A stretch of 64,000 nt of DNA, from contig NZ_BCNQ01000015.1 of assembly GCF_001515525.1 (NCBI RefSeq), positions 1 to 64,000 on the forward strand. Direction: 5' to 3'. Positions 35,250-46,000 of this stretch are shown here, piece after piece. This stretch comes from Piscicoccus intestinalis NBRC 104926. Lineage in GTDB: Bacteria; Actinomycetota; Actinomycetes; Actinomycetales; Dermatophilaceae. Made by a program: the position numbers and the translations under genes. Below the pieces are notes generated by a model. The model ran no database searches. It saw only the letters and a list, made by a program, of their open reading frames with translations, and was not told the origin of the DNA. How positions within the stretch are numbered: the stretch's first letter is position 1; every line of letters starts with the position of its first letter.

Positions 35250-36779
35250 ATGAATGACTCTTACCTCTCTCGCATCGGCACCCTCATCCGTGATGCGCGG
35301 AGGCATCAGGGGATGACTCAGAGCGAGCTCGCCGAGTTGCTCGGCACGAGTCAGAGCGCCGTCGCCCGCATCGAGCAGGGCAAACAGAACCTCAGCCTCG
35401 AGATGCTCTCGCGGATCGGCGAGAACCTCGACAGCCAGTTCGTCTCGCTGGGCACGTCCGGCCCGCAGCACCTGCGCATCGAGGGCGGCACCAAGCTGTC
35501 CGGCTCCATCGACGTCAAGACCAGCAAGAACGCCGCGGTCGCCCTGCTGTGTGCGTCGCTGCTCAACCGGGGTCGGACGACGCTGCGCAACCTGGCCCGC
35601 ATCGAGGAGGTCAACCGCATCCTCGAGGTGCTCAACTCCATCGGGGTGCGCACCCGCTGGCTGCCGGTGAGCAACGACCTGGAGATCACGCCGCCGGCCA
35701 AGGTCGACCTGCACGCGATGGACGAGGAGGCGGCCCGCCGCACCCGCACGATCATCATGTTCTTCGGGCCGCTGCTGCACGAGTTCGACAGCTTCCAGCT
35801 GCCCTACGCCGGCGGTTGCGATCTCGGCTCCCGCACGATCGAGCCGCACATGACCGCGCTGCGACACTTCGGCCTGCACGTCGAGGCGACCACCGGCTTC
35901 TACCACGCGACCGTCGACCGCTCGGTCACCCCGACCCGCGCGATCGTGCTCACCGAGCGCGGCGACACGGTCACCGAGAACGCGCTGATGGCCGCGGCCC
36001 GGCACGAGGGCGAGACCGTCATCCGCAACGCCAGCCCGAACTACATGGTGCAGGACCTGTGCTTCTTCCTGACTCGGCTCGGCGTGCGCATCGACGGGAT
36101 CGGCACGACCACGCTGACCGTGCACGGCCTGGCGGACATCGACGTCGACGTCGACTACGCGCCGAGCGAAGACCCGATCGAGGCGATGAGCCTGCTCGCG
36201 GCCGCGGTCGTCACCGAATCGCAGATCACGATCCGGCGCGTGCCGATCGAGTTCATGGAGATCGAGCTCGCGCTGCTGACCGAGATGGGCATGCAGTACG
36301 AGCTGAGCGACGAGTACACCTCGGCCAACGGCAAGACGCGCCTCGTCGACATGACGACGGTGCCGGGGCCGCTGCGGGCGCCGATCGACAAGATCCACCC
36401 GATGCCGTTCCCCGGGTTGAACATCGACAACCTGCCGTTCTTCGCGCTCATCGCCGCGTGCGCGCAGGGGCGCACGATGATCCACGACTGGGTGTACGAG
36501 AACCGGGCGATCTACCTGACGGAGCTGACGAAGGTCGGCGCCAAGGTGCAGCTGCTCGACCCGCACCGGGTGCTCATCGACGGCCCCACCCGCTGGCGCG
36601 CCGCCGAGGTCATCTGCCCGCCCGCGCTGCGCCCCGGCGTCGTCGTGCTCATCGCGATGCTCGCCGCGCCCGGCACGTCGGTGCTGCGCAACGTGTACGT
36701 CATCAACCGCGGCTACGAAGACCTGGCGCGGCGACTCAACGCCCTCGGCGCCACCGTCGAGACCTTCCGGGACATCTGA
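35250..36779 (+). CDS. XRE-type HTH fused to a MurA-like enolpyruvyl transferase
   Basis: Residues 8-62 are an XRE/Cro HTH (TLIRDARRHQGMTQSELAELLGTSQSAVARIEQGK). Residues 75-509 are an EPSP-synthase/MurA fold. Key MurA positions are kept: K93-N94 (SKNAAVALL), C190 in AGGCDLGSR with Arg five residues later (as Cys115/Arg120 of E. coli MurA) and FPGLNIDNL. It may add enolpyruvate to UDP-GlcNAc or act as a regulator that senses it (inference). The AT-rich upstream region has TACCAT at 35237-35242, a CTCA-N4-TGAG dyad at 35224-35235 that could be its own operator, and an RBS, CGGAGG. Confidence 0.88.
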   Translation: MNDSYLSRIGTLIRDARRHQGMTQSELAELLGTSQSAVARIEQGKQNLSLEMLSRIGENLDSQFVSLGTSGPQHLRIEGGTKLSGSIDVKTSKNAAVALLCASLLNRGRTTLRNLARIEEVNRILEVLNSIGVRTRWLPVSNDLEITPPAKVDLHAMDEEAARRTRTIIMFFGPLLHEFDSFQLPYAGGCDLGSRTIEPHMTALRHFGLHVEATTGFYHATVDRSVTPTRAIVLTERGDTVTENALMAAARHEGETVIRNASPNYMVQDLCFFLTRLGVRIDGIGTTTLTVHGLADIDVDVDYAPSEDPIEAMSLLAAAVVTESQITIRRVPIEFMEIELALLTEMGMQYELSDEYTSANGKTRLVDMTTVPGPLRAPIDKIHPMPFPGLNIDNLPFFALIAACAQGRTMIHDWVYENRAIYLTELTKVGAKVQLLDPHRVLIDGPTRWRAAEVICPPALRPGVVVLIAMLAAPGTSVLRNVYVINRGYEDLARRLNALGATVETFRDI

Positions 36780-36916
36780 GGTCGTTCGGTGCTCCGGGCT
36801 CCGGGCCCGGCTCCGCTCGTCGTGCATCGGAGAGCCGGTGCTCGTGGAGTCGGCTCGATCGCGACTGTGTGACGGCACCGTATTGCCGGCTGTCCCGGTC
36901 GAGGCGCCCAGTGGCC

Positions 36917-36971
36917 GTCCCTGGGAACTGCGTGTCGCGAACTGCGGTCCGCGCACGTAGTTCTCAGGGAC
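36917..36971. repeat. Palindromic repeat, copy 5 (short form)
   Basis: Arms GTCCCTGGGAACTGCGTG (36917-36934) and CACGTAGTTCTCAGGGAC (36954-36971), two mismatches, with a shortened 19-nt centre. It lies between the convergent HTH-MurA gene and a hydrolase gene, 18 kb away from the other copies. Confidence 0.75.
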
Positions 36972-36998
36972 GTGGGCCGATGGTTGGGCGATCCGGAG

Positions 36999-37934
36999 CT
37001 AGGAGGCGGTGACGCGCACGACGGCGTCGCGGATGATGCCGGTGCCGGCGGGCTCGAAGATCACGCTGTAGTGGTTGACGTCGGGCACGGCGGTGACCGA
37101 CACCTGCGTCGGGAGCTGCAGGGCGGCGACGCTGTCCTCGGAGTACAGTCCCGGGGTCTGGTTGAGCAGCCCGCGCTCGGCCCACACGAACGCCAGCGGC
37201 ACGCCCGCGTCGGCCGCGACGCGCACGCCCGCGTGGGTCGTCTCGTCGGCGAGCACGTCGCGGCCGTCGGCGCGGATCGCGTCGATCTGGCACGACGACG
37301 CCTTCTCGCTCGGGCTGTCGGGTGCCTCGACGAGGTCGTGCAGCAGGTAGGCGGTGACCGCCGGGGCGTGCGGGCCCTCCAGCTCGGGCCCGACCGCGGG
37401 GTGCTGCCGCCAGAAGTCCAGGTACGCCTCGTCGTTCGCGAAGCGCATCGAGAGCCGGGCCATCGCCGGGCCGATGACGGCCTGCAGGGCGGCGTCGACG
37501 TCGAGGTCCGCGGGAGGCGGGAACGCCGGGCCGCCGTCGACGAGCACGACCCCGTACAGCCGGGCGGGGATCGTCACCGCGGCGAGGGCCCCGATGAAGG
37601 CGCCCATGGAGTGCCCAACGAGCACGAAGCGCTCGGCGCCGGCGTGGTCGGCGATCGCGACGAGGTCTTGCACGTGCGCGGCGAGTCCGTACGGTCCGGA
37701 GACGTCGCGGCTGCCGGCGCGGCCGCGCAGGTCGGGGGCCCAGATGCGCGAACCGGTCATCGCCTGCGAGAGCGAGTGGGCCGTCTCCAGCCAGGACAGG
37801 CCGTTGGCGGTGATGCCGTGCACGAGCACGACGAGCGGAGCGTCGGCGGAGGCGTCGGGGCCGGACAGGTCGTGGACCAGCAGGTCGCCGCCGGTCACGG
37901 GCACGGTGAAGGTCGTGGGCGCGGGCGCAGTCAT
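36999..37934 (-). CDS. Alpha/beta hydrolase
   Basis: 311 residues, soluble. LVVLVHGITANGLSW (oxyanion), LVGHSMGAFIGALAA (nucleophile Ser), a variable lid (about 150-225) and a late VNHYSVIFEPAG (catalytic His) define the fold. Relatives include epoxide hydrolases, haloalkane dehalogenases and lactonases; no specific signature was found. The ATG at 37934 has an AGAGG-type RBS. It lies 68 nt downstream of dxs on the same strand and may be cotranscribed with it. Confidence 0.85.
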   Translation of the reverse strand: MTAPAPTTFTVPVTGGDLLVHDLSGPDASADAPLVVLVHGITANGLSWLETAHSLSQAMTGSRIWAPDLRGRAGSRDVSGPYGLAAHVQDLVAIADHAGAERFVLVGHSMGAFIGALAAVTIPARLYGVVLVDGGPAFPPPADLDVDAALQAVIGPAMARLSMRFANDEAYLDFWRQHPAVGPELEGPHAPAVTAYLLHDLVEAPDSPSEKASSCQIDAIRADGRDVLADETTHAGVRVAADAGVPLAFVWAERGLLNQTPGLYSEDSVAALQLPTQVSVTAVPDVNHYSVIFEPAGTGIIRDAVVRVTAS

Positions 37935-38002
37935 GCCTCTTGCTTACCTCACCGGGCGTGGCCCGCGCAGCCCGACGGGGGCGAGCCCGGCTCCGGACGG
38001 GC

Positions 38003-39922
38003 TCAGGCCAGCCGCAGCGTGTCGCGCCGGGGCGCCGGGCCGACGCTGTGGGCGAGTTCGGCGATGAGCCGGTCGGCGATGTCGTCGCCGGTCAGGCCCG
38101 CGTCGGCGAGCACCTGACCGCGGGAGGCGTGGTCGATGAACTCGTCCGGCAGGCCGAAGCGATGCACCGGCGTGTGCTGCCCGGCGGCGGCCAGGGCCGT
38201 GGCCACGCAGTCGCCGACGCCCCCGACGCTCACGCCGTCTTCGACGACCGCGACGGTGGCGGCGCGCGCGGCCCGCGCGACGAGCTCCGCGGGCACCGGC
38301 AGCACCCAGCGCGGGTCGACGACCTCGACCCGGTAGCCCTGGGCGGCGAGCTTCTCCCCCGCGGCCAGCGTCTGCGGGGCCATCGCGCCGACGGCCACGA
38401 GCAGCGCGTCGATCGGACCCTCGGAGTCGGTGTGCCGCGCCAGCACGTCGACCTCGCCGTCGCGCTCGAGCGCCGTCACCGGCTCCGGCTCGCTGCCCTT
38501 CGGGAAGCGCACGACGGTCGGGGCGTCGTCGACCTCGACGGCCTCGAGGAACAGCTCCCGCAGACGCAGCCCGTCGCGGGGCGCCGCGAGCCGCAGCCCG
38601 GGCACGACCGACAGCAGCGACATGTCCCACATGCCGTTGTGCGACGGCCCGTCGTTGCCGGTGGCGCCGGCGCGGTCGAGCACGAACGTCACCCCGGCGT
38701 GATGCAGCGCGCAGTCCATGAGCACCTGGTCGAAGGCGCGGTTGAGGAACGTGGAGTAGACGGCGACGACCGGGTGCATGCCGCTGAACGCGAGACCGGC
38801 GGCCATCGTCACCGCGTGCTGCTCGGCGATGCCCACGTCGAAGACCCGCTCCGGGTGGGCCTGGGCGAACTCACGCAGCCCGACCGGGATGAGCATCGCG
38901 GCCGTCAGCGCGACGATGTCGTCGCGCTCGGTGCCGACCTCCAGCAGCGTCTCGGAGAAGTTCTCGGTCCAGCTGCGGCCGGCGATCTCCAGCGGCAGGC
39001 CCGTCTCCGGGTTGATGACGCCGACGGCGTGGAACTGGTCGTCGACGTGGTTGCGGGCCGGCTCGTACCCGTGCCCCTTCTCGGTGAGCACGTGCACGAT
39101 GACCGGGCCGCCGAAGTCGCGGGCGCGGCGCAGCGCGGTCTGCACCTGCTCGACGTCGTGGCCGTCGACCGGCCCGACGTACTTCAGACCGAGATCCTCG
39201 AACATCACCTGCGGCGCGACGATGTCTTTGAGGCCCTTCTTGATGCCGTGCAACGCCTCGAACGCGCGCTGCCCGACGACGGGGGTGCCGGTGATGGCCT
39301 TCTTGCCCCAGGTCAGCACCTCCTCGTAGCTGCGGGTGGTGCGCAGCAGCCCGAGGTGCTCGGCGAGCCCGCCGCCGGTCGCGGCGTAGGAGCGGGCGTT
39401 GTCGTTGACGACGATCGTCAGCGGCAGGTCCTTGTCGGTGGCGATGTCGTTGAGGGCCTCCCAGGCCATGCCGCCGGTCAGCGCGCCGTCGCCGATGACC
39501 GCCACCGTGTGCCGGTCTCGTTCGCCCCGCAGCCGCCGGCCGCGCGCGATGCCGGCCGCCCACGACAGGGAGCCCGAGGCGTGCGAATTCTCGATGACGT
39601 CGTGCTCGGACTCCGCGCGGCTCGGGTAGCCCGACAGCCCGCCGCGCGAACGCAGCGCGGAGAAATCCTGCCGGCCGGTGAGCAGCTTGTGCACGTAGCC
39701 GATGTGGCCCGTGTCGAACAGCACGGTGTCGCGCGGGGAGGCGAACACGCGGTGCAGGCCGATCGTCAGCTCGACGACGCCGAGGTTCGGCCCGAGATGC
39801 CCGCCGGTGCGGGAGACCTGATCGACGAGGAAGGCCCGGATCTCGGAGGCGAGCTCCCCCAGTTGCTCTCGGGTGAGGGCTCGCACGTCGGCGGGCCCGG
39901 TGATGGAGGCCAGCACACTCAC
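38003..39922 (-). CDS. dxs: 1-deoxy-D-xylulose-5-phosphate synthase
   Basis: The first step of the MEP isoprenoid pathway: TPP-dependent condensation of pyruvate and glyceraldehyde-3-phosphate. 639 residues. TPP motif [50 protein letters not shown], and the transketolase domains with [32 protein letters not shown] and [19 protein letters not shown]. The start is GTG 39922 ([17 protein letters not shown]), which matches the family; GGAAGG lies upstream. Cofactor and substrate residues appear intact. Confidence 0.95.
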   Translation of the reverse strand: MSVLASITGPADVRALTREQLGELASEIRAFLVDQVSRTGGHLGPNLGVVELTIGLHRVFASPRDTVLFDTGHIGYVHKLLTGRQDFSALRSRGGLSGYPSRAESEHDVIENSHASGSLSWAAGIARGRRLRGERDRHTVAVIGDGALTGGMAWEALNDIATDKDLPLTIVVNDNARSYAATGGGLAEHLGLLRTTRSYEEVLTWGKKAITGTPVVGQRAFEALHGIKKGLKDIVAPQVMFEDLGLKYVGPVDGHDVEQVQTALRRARDFGGPVIVHVLTEKGHGYEPARNHVDDQFHAVGVINPETGLPLEIAGRSWTENFSETLLEVGTERDDIVALTAAMLIPVGLREFAQAHPERVFDVGIAEQHAVTMAAGLAFSGMHPVVAVYSTFLNRAFDQVLMDCALHHAGVTFVLDRAGATGNDGPSHNGMWDMSLLSVVPGLRLAAPRDGLRLRELFLEAVEVDDAPTVVRFPKGSEPEPVTALERDGEVDVLARHTDSEGPIDALLVAVGAMAPQTLAAGEKLAAQGYRVEVVDPRWVLPVPAELVARAARAATVAVVEDGVSVGGVGDCVATALAAAGQHTPVHRFGLPDEFIDHASRGQVLADAGLTGDDIADRLIAELAHSVGPAPRRDTLRLA

Positions 39923-40330
39923 GTCGGGCAGATCCTTCCGTTCGACTTCACGATGCCGCCGGGAACGACCCGACCGCACCGACGCCGGCCGGCGGCGCAG
40001 GGCACGGACCGTGGCCGACCGGCGCGGGCAACTACCTGAGACTACGCGGTCGACCCGCCACCGGCATGCCGCGGTCACGCCCCGAGCACGCCGAGTCGCC
40101 GATTGTGGGCCACGTCACCGGCCGATCACAGGCGGTCGCGCGCCGGGGTGCGGTGGCGGTCTCGACGGAGGCCGGAACGTGTTGCGCCGGGGCTGGACGC
40201 GGGCTCCGGCCAGTCTCGGGAGGCGGGCCGGAGGCGGACTCAAGGCGGGCTCAAAGCCGGCTCAGGGCGGTCGGCGCCCCTGGGGCACAGGCGGTGCCGG
40301 GCCGCCTGGCGGCCCCTCTAGGCTTTCGCC
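39923..40330. other. Divergent intergenic region dxs / ppc
   Basis: No gene is seen in these 408 bases. The ppc side has TAGGCT (40319-40324) 6 nt before the ATG, so ppc is probably leaderless. Between 40226 and 40270 the unit GGCGGRCTCAARG recurs three times with drift. The dxs promoter was not identified. Confidence 0.4.
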
Positions 40331-43081
40331 ATGTCTTTGGCCATGGACTCCGACGACGAGCTGACCGGCTCGCGCGCCGCCCAGACCCTCACCGACGATC
40401 TCGCGTTTCTCAACTCGCTGCACGAGCAGGTGCTCACCGAGGGCGGCAACGCCGATCTCGTCGAGGTGCTCGCGGCGCTCGTCGCGGCCTGCCGGGAGCC
40501 GGGCAACGGCGAGAACGGCTCGCGCGCCGACGAGATCGTCGCCTCCCTCGACACGGAGACGACCGCGCGGCTGACCCGGGCAGTCACCGTGCATCTGCAC
40601 CTGACGAACCTCGCCGAGGAACGGCAACGCTCGCGGTCGTTGCGGGTCGAGGACGGCGAGTTCACCGGCGGCGTCGACGCCGGCGGTGTCGGGGACGCGA
40701 TCGAGGAGGTCGCCGACGCGTTCGACGTGCGCGACCGGCTCGCGCGGATGCGCATCCACCCGGTGCTCACGGCGCACCCCACCGAGGCTCGGCGGCGGGC
40801 GGTCACCAGCGCACTGCTGCGGATCGCCGCGCAGCTCGACCGCTACGACGACCCGCTCAACGGCTCGGCCGAGAAGGCCGTCGCGCGCCGCCGGCTCCTG
40901 GAGGACATCGACATCCTGCAGCGCACCTCGACGCTGCGCAGCACGCAGCCGGAGCCGCGCGACGAGGTGAAGACCGTGCTGACGGTCTTCGACCAGACGC
41001 TGTTCCGGGCCGTGCCGCGGCTCTACCGCAGCGTCGAGGCCGCCCTCCCGCAGGCGGAGCCGGGCCGTGCCGACGCGGGGGTGCCGGCCTTCGTGCGGTT
41101 CGGCTCCTGGGTCGGCGGCGACCGCGACGGCAACCCGCACGTCACCTCCGCCGTGACACGGGAGGCGATGTCGCAGCAGGCGGACCAGGCGCTCGCGCAG
41201 CTGCACACGACCGTGCAGCGGGTGGCCCGGACGATGACGATGGACTCGATGTGGACCCGCCCCAGCGACGAGTTGCTCGCGTCGCTGGCCATCGACGCCG
41301 TGGCCCTGCCGGAGGAGTTCGCGCGCTTCGCGAAGGACTCCCCCGACGAGCCGCACCGACAGAAGATGCTCGTCATCGGAGCCCGCGTGGCCGCGACGCG
41401 CGCCCAACGCGCCGACCTGACCTACCACGAGCCCGCCGACATGCTCGCCGACCTGCGGCTCGTGCAGGCCAGTCTCATCGCCGCCGGTGACGAGCGCACG
41501 GCCCGCGGCGAGTTGCAGCACCTCATCTGGCTCGTCGAGACGTTCGGGTTCCACCTCGCCGAGCTCGAAGTGCGTCAGCACAGCGCGGTCCACGAGGCGG
41601 CGCTGACCGAGCTCATCGGGCAGCTCGGCGACGTGCCGGACGCGGCCCAGGCCGCGACCGACCCGGTCTACCTCGACCGGCTCGCCACGCAGGGCTGGCC
41701 GCGATCGGTCTCGCCGACGTCGGAGCGCACCGCCGAGGTGCTCGACACGATCCGCGTCATGGCGTGGCTGCAGCAGCGGTGGGGCGCCACGTGCTGCGGG
41801 CGCTACATCATCAGCTTCACGCGCAGCGCCGCCGACCTCACGGCGGTCCGCGCGCTGGCCCGGCTCGCCGTCGGTGACCGGCCGCTGCGGCTCGACGTCG
41901 TTCCGCTGTTCGAGACCGGCGCCGACCTGGCCAACGCGCCGACGATCCTGCGCTCCTGGGCCGAGCAGGAGTCGACCCGCGCGTGGCTGGCCGCCCAGCA
42001 GCAGAGCGCGGGTGAGCGGTCGGTCGAGGTCATGGTGGGCTACTCCGACTCCGCGAAGGACGTCGGGCCCGCGAGCGCGACGCTGACGCTGGACCGGGCC
42101 GAGCGCGAGCTCGTGCAGTGGGCGCGGGAGGCCGACATCCGGCTCACGCTCTTCCACGGCCGAGGCGGGTCGCTGGGCCGCGGCGGCGGGCCGCTGCACC
42201 GCGCGATCCTGGCCCAGCCGTCGGGCTCGGTCGACGGCCGGTTCAAGGTGACCGAGCAGGGCGAGGTGATCTTCGCCCGGTACGCCGACGTGATGATCGC
42301 CCAGCGGCACCTGGAGCGGCTGACCTCGGCGGTGCTGCTCTCGGAGGCGCCGGGACGCGCCACCGCGCGCGAGGAGGCCGGCGACCGGTACGCCGCGCTT
42401 GCCCGCACGATCGACGTGCAGTCCCGCGGCTGCTACCGCGCGCTCGTCGATTCCGACGGCTTCGCCGACCTCATCGCGGCGATCAGCCCGCTCGACGAGA
42501 TCGGCGAGCTGCGGATGGGGTCGCGGCCGGCCCGGCGCAGCGGCGCGTCCCGGGGCCGGTCGCTGGACGACCTGCGGGCGATCCCGTGGGTGTTCTCGTG
42601 GGCCCAGACCCGCGTCAACCTGCCCGGCTGGTACGGCCTGGGCTCCGGCCTGTCGGCCGTCGGCGACCTGCCGCTGTTGCGCGAGGCCTACGCGCGCTGG
42701 CCGCTGTTCACCTCGATGATCGACGTCGCCGAGATGTCGCTGGCCAAGACCGACCGGCCGCTGGCGGCGCAGTACCTGTCGCTGGGCAACCGGCCGGACC
42801 TGTCGGCGCAGATCCTCACCGAATACGACCTCGCGCGGCGCCTCGTGCTCGACGTGCTGGGTCAGAATGAGTTGCTGGAGCGCAAGCCGCACCTGCACAC
42901 GGCGATCACGCTGCGGATGCCGTATGTCGACGCGCTGAGTCACCTGCAGCTGCGTGCCCTGCGCATGCTGCGCACGCCGCACGACCCGCGCAACGGCTCG
43001 CGCCCGGACGAGCAGGCCTGGAGCCAGATCCTGCTGCTCACCGTCAACGGCGCCGCCGCAGGACTGCAGAACACCGGCTGA
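40331..43081 (+). CDS. ppc: Phosphoenolpyruvate carboxylase
   Basis: Replenishes oxaloacetate from PEP and bicarbonate. 916 residues. Catalytic motifs are HPVLTAHPTEARRR (His/Arg), GDRDGNPHVT, VMVGYSDSAKDVG, TLFHGRGGSLGRGGGP and the C-terminal NGAAAGLQNTG. The ATG at 40331 fits the leaderless promoter; a second ATG 12 nt on is possible. A GNAT/acyl-CoA-synthetase-like gene follows after 15 nt, so acetylation and central carbon flux may be coregulated (inference). Confidence 0.95.
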   Translation: MSLAMDSDDELTGSRAAQTLTDDLAFLNSLHEQVLTEGGNADLVEVLAALVAACREPGNGENGSRADEIVASLDTETTARLTRAVTVHLHLTNLAEERQRSRSLRVEDGEFTGGVDAGGVGDAIEEVADAFDVRDRLARMRIHPVLTAHPTEARRRAVTSALLRIAAQLDRYDDPLNGSAEKAVARRRLLEDIDILQRTSTLRSTQPEPRDEVKTVLTVFDQTLFRAVPRLYRSVEAALPQAEPGRADAGVPAFVRFGSWVGGDRDGNPHVTSAVTREAMSQQADQALAQLHTTVQRVARTMTMDSMWTRPSDELLASLAIDAVALPEEFARFAKDSPDEPHRQKMLVIGARVAATRAQRADLTYHEPADMLADLRLVQASLIAAGDERTARGELQHLIWLVETFGFHLAELEVRQHSAVHEAALTELIGQLGDVPDAAQAATDPVYLDRLATQGWPRSVSPTSERTAEVLDTIRVMAWLQQRWGATCCGRYIISFTRSAADLTAVRALARLAVGDRPLRLDVVPLFETGADLANAPTILRSWAEQESTRAWLAAQQQSAGERSVEVMVGYSDSAKDVGPASATLTLDRAERELVQWAREADIRLTLFHGRGGSLGRGGGPLHRAILAQPSGSVDGRFKVTEQGEVIFARYADVMIAQRHLERLTSAVLLSEAPGRATAREEAGDRYAALARTIDVQSRGCYRALVDSDGFADLIAAISPLDEIGELRMGSRPARRSGASRGRSLDDLRAIPWVFSWAQTRVNLPGWYGLGSGLSAVGDLPLLREAYARWPLFTSMIDVAEMSLAKTDRPLAAQYLSLGNRPDLSAQILTEYDLARRLVLDVLGQNELLERKPHLHTAITLRMPYVDALSHLQLRALRMLRTPHDPRNGSRPDEQAWSQILLLTVNGAAAGLQNTG

Positions 43082-43096
43082 CCAGGAGCGATCGCG

Positions 43097-46000
43097 ATGC
43101 AGGCGACACCAAGCCCGGCGAGCCCTGCGAGTGTGCCCAGTGCCTCGAGTGTGCCCAGTGCCCCGGGTGCTCCGGACGCGCGGGGCGGCCCCGGCTACCC
43201 GGCGCATTGGGAGGCCGACGTGCTCCTGCTCGACGGGCGCACGGCGCGGATTCGACCGACCCGGTCCACCGACGCTGACGGCCTCGTGGCGTTCTACGCG
43301 CGGGTGTCGCCGAACTCGAAGTACCTGCGCTACTTCGCCCCGCATCCGGAGCTCACCGAGAGCGAGCTGACGCGCTGGACCACCCTGGACTACGACACCC
43401 ATGTGGCGTTGGTGCTGGAGTCCGGGGATCGCATCCTCGCGCTGGGCACGTACGACCGGACGAGGATCCCCGGGGAGGCGGAGATGGCGTTCCTCGTCGA
43501 CGACGCCCATCACGGCCGCGGCATCGGCACGATCCTGCTGGAGCACCTCGCGCAGACCGCCCGGGAGCGCGGCGTCACGAAGTTCGTCGCGGAGATCATG
43601 CCCGAGAACGGCGACATGATCAGCACCCTGCGCGCCGCCGGCTATCAGATGCGGATGAGCCGGGAGGACGGCTTCCTGTGGTTCGAGTGCTCCGTCGAGC
43701 CGACCGAACGCGCGGTCGGCGTCATGCTCGCCCGCGAGCACCGCGCCGAGGCGGTGTCGATGCAGCGCTGCTTCGAGCCGGCGTCGGTCGCGGTCATCGG
43801 AGCGAGCCCGAAGCCCGGCACCGTGGGGCGGATCCTGCTGCACAACCTCATCACCGGCGACTTCGGCGGGCGGGTGTTCGCGGTCAACCCGAACGTGTCG
43901 GCGGTGCTCGGGATGCCCACCTACGCCAGCGTGCGGGACGTGCCGCAGGACGTCGACCTGGCGGTCGTCGCGGTGCGGGCGGACCTGGTGCCCGCGGTCG
44001 TCGAAGACTGCGCGGCCAAGGGGGTGCACGGCCTCATCGTCGTCTCCAGCGGGTTCGCCGAGACCGACGCAGCGGGCCGCGAGCAACAGCAACTGCTGCT
44101 GCAGCGGGTGCGCGGCGCCGGGATGCGGATGATCGGGCCGAACTGCCTCGGGATCGTCAACACCCTCGACGGCCTGCGTCTCAACGCCTCCCTGTCGACC
44201 GTCATGCCGGCCACCGGCCGGGTCGGATTCTTCTGCCAGACCGGGGCGCTCGGCGTGACGATCCTGGAGACCGTGGCCCGCCGCGGGCTGGGCCTGTCGA
44301 CCTTCGTGTCGGCCGGCAACCGGGCCGACGTCTCCGGCAACGACCTGCTCCACTACTGGGAGGAGGACAAGGCGACCGACGTCGTGCTGCTGTACCTGGA
44401 ATCCCTCGGTAACGCACGCAAATTCAGCCGCATCGCGCGCCAGGTGGGGCGGCGCAAGCCGGTGGTCGCGGTGCGTTCGGGGCGCCGCTCGCTGCACGAT
44501 TCGCCATCGGACCCGCACTCGCCGGTGACCACGCGGCCGCTGCCCATCCTGCCCGCCCCGAGTGAGCAGGATCCCCAGCAGCCGGACGGTTCTCGCAGTT
44601 CTCAGGATCCCCAGGGTTCCGCGATTTCCCAGGACTCCCAGGATTCCCACGACTCCCCTGGTTCCGCGGGCCCGCAGCGACCCGGGGCGGCGCAGGAGTG
44701 CGTCCCGGCGCGTTCGCTGCGCGACGTGCCGAGCCCGCGGGTGCCGCAGGCTGCGGTCGATGCGATGTTCCGGCAGGCCGGCATCATCCAGGTCGACACG
44801 GTGGACGAGATGTTCGACGTCGCGCAGCTGCTCGCCCACCAGCCGCTGCCGCGAGGGCGGCGGGTCGCGATCGTCGGCAACTCCTACGGGTTGGAGATCC
44901 TCGCGGCCGAGGCGTCGTGGACGGCCGGGTTGGAGGTCGTCGAGGCCACCTCGCTGGGTGCGACGGCGAGCGCGCGCGACTACACCGAGGCCCTGGAGCG
45001 GCTCATGGCCGACGACCGGGTCGACGGTGTCGTGGCGCTCTACGCCAGCGTCGTGCCCACCGACGTCACCGAGGCGGCCGCCGCCCTGCGGGCCGCCGCG
45101 GCCACCGGGCGAAAACCGCTGGTGACGACGTTCCTCGGGATGGAGGGTGTGCCGGCGATCCTGCGCAACGACCCTCCCGGGCAGACGCACCAGCCGCAGG
45201 ATCACCCCGACGGCGTCGCCAGCGCCGCCAGTGCCAGTGGTGCCGCCATTGTCGGCAGCGCCGCCGGTGCTGACGGTGCCGCCAGTGCCAGCGATGCCTT
45301 CAGTGCCAGGGGTACCCACGGTGCCGCCGGTGCCGCCGGCGCCGACGGTGCCGACACCCCGGACAGTCCGGACAGCCCGGGGGGTCTCGAACGCAGGGAG
45401 TCTCCCGTCTCCGGCTCGGTGCCGGCGTACCGCACGCCGGAGACGGCGGTGCGGGCGTTGGCCAAGGCGATCGAGTACTCGGAGTGGCTGCGCCGACCCG
45501 AACCGACGCTGCGCGTGTTCGGCGACGTGCGCGAGGAGGCGGCCCGCGCCTTCGTCGTCGAGGTGCTGCGCGAGCACCCGGACGGGGTCGTGCTCGACGA
45601 CGACCAGACCGTGCGGCTGCTGGCGTGCTACGGCATCCGGCTGCTGCCGTCGCGGCCGGTGCGCACGCTCGAGGAGGCGGTGCAGGCCGGCACACAGCTG
45701 GGCTGGAACGTCGTGTTGCGTGCCACGGACCCGTCGGTGCGCCGGCGGATGGACATCGTGCACTCCCGGATGCACCTGGAGAACGCGGACGACCTGCGTC
45801 AGGCCTGGGCCGAGCTCGCCGGCGGCATCGACGACATGGCCGGCGCCGGTCTCGTCGTGCAGACGATGTCGCCCCCGGGGGTGCCGACGCAGATCACCTG
45901 CGCGGAGGATCCGTCGTTCGGGCCGGCCATCGCGTTCGGCGTGGCCCTCGGCAACCTCGACCTGCTCGGCGACATCGCCTACGGCATCCCGCCGCTCACC

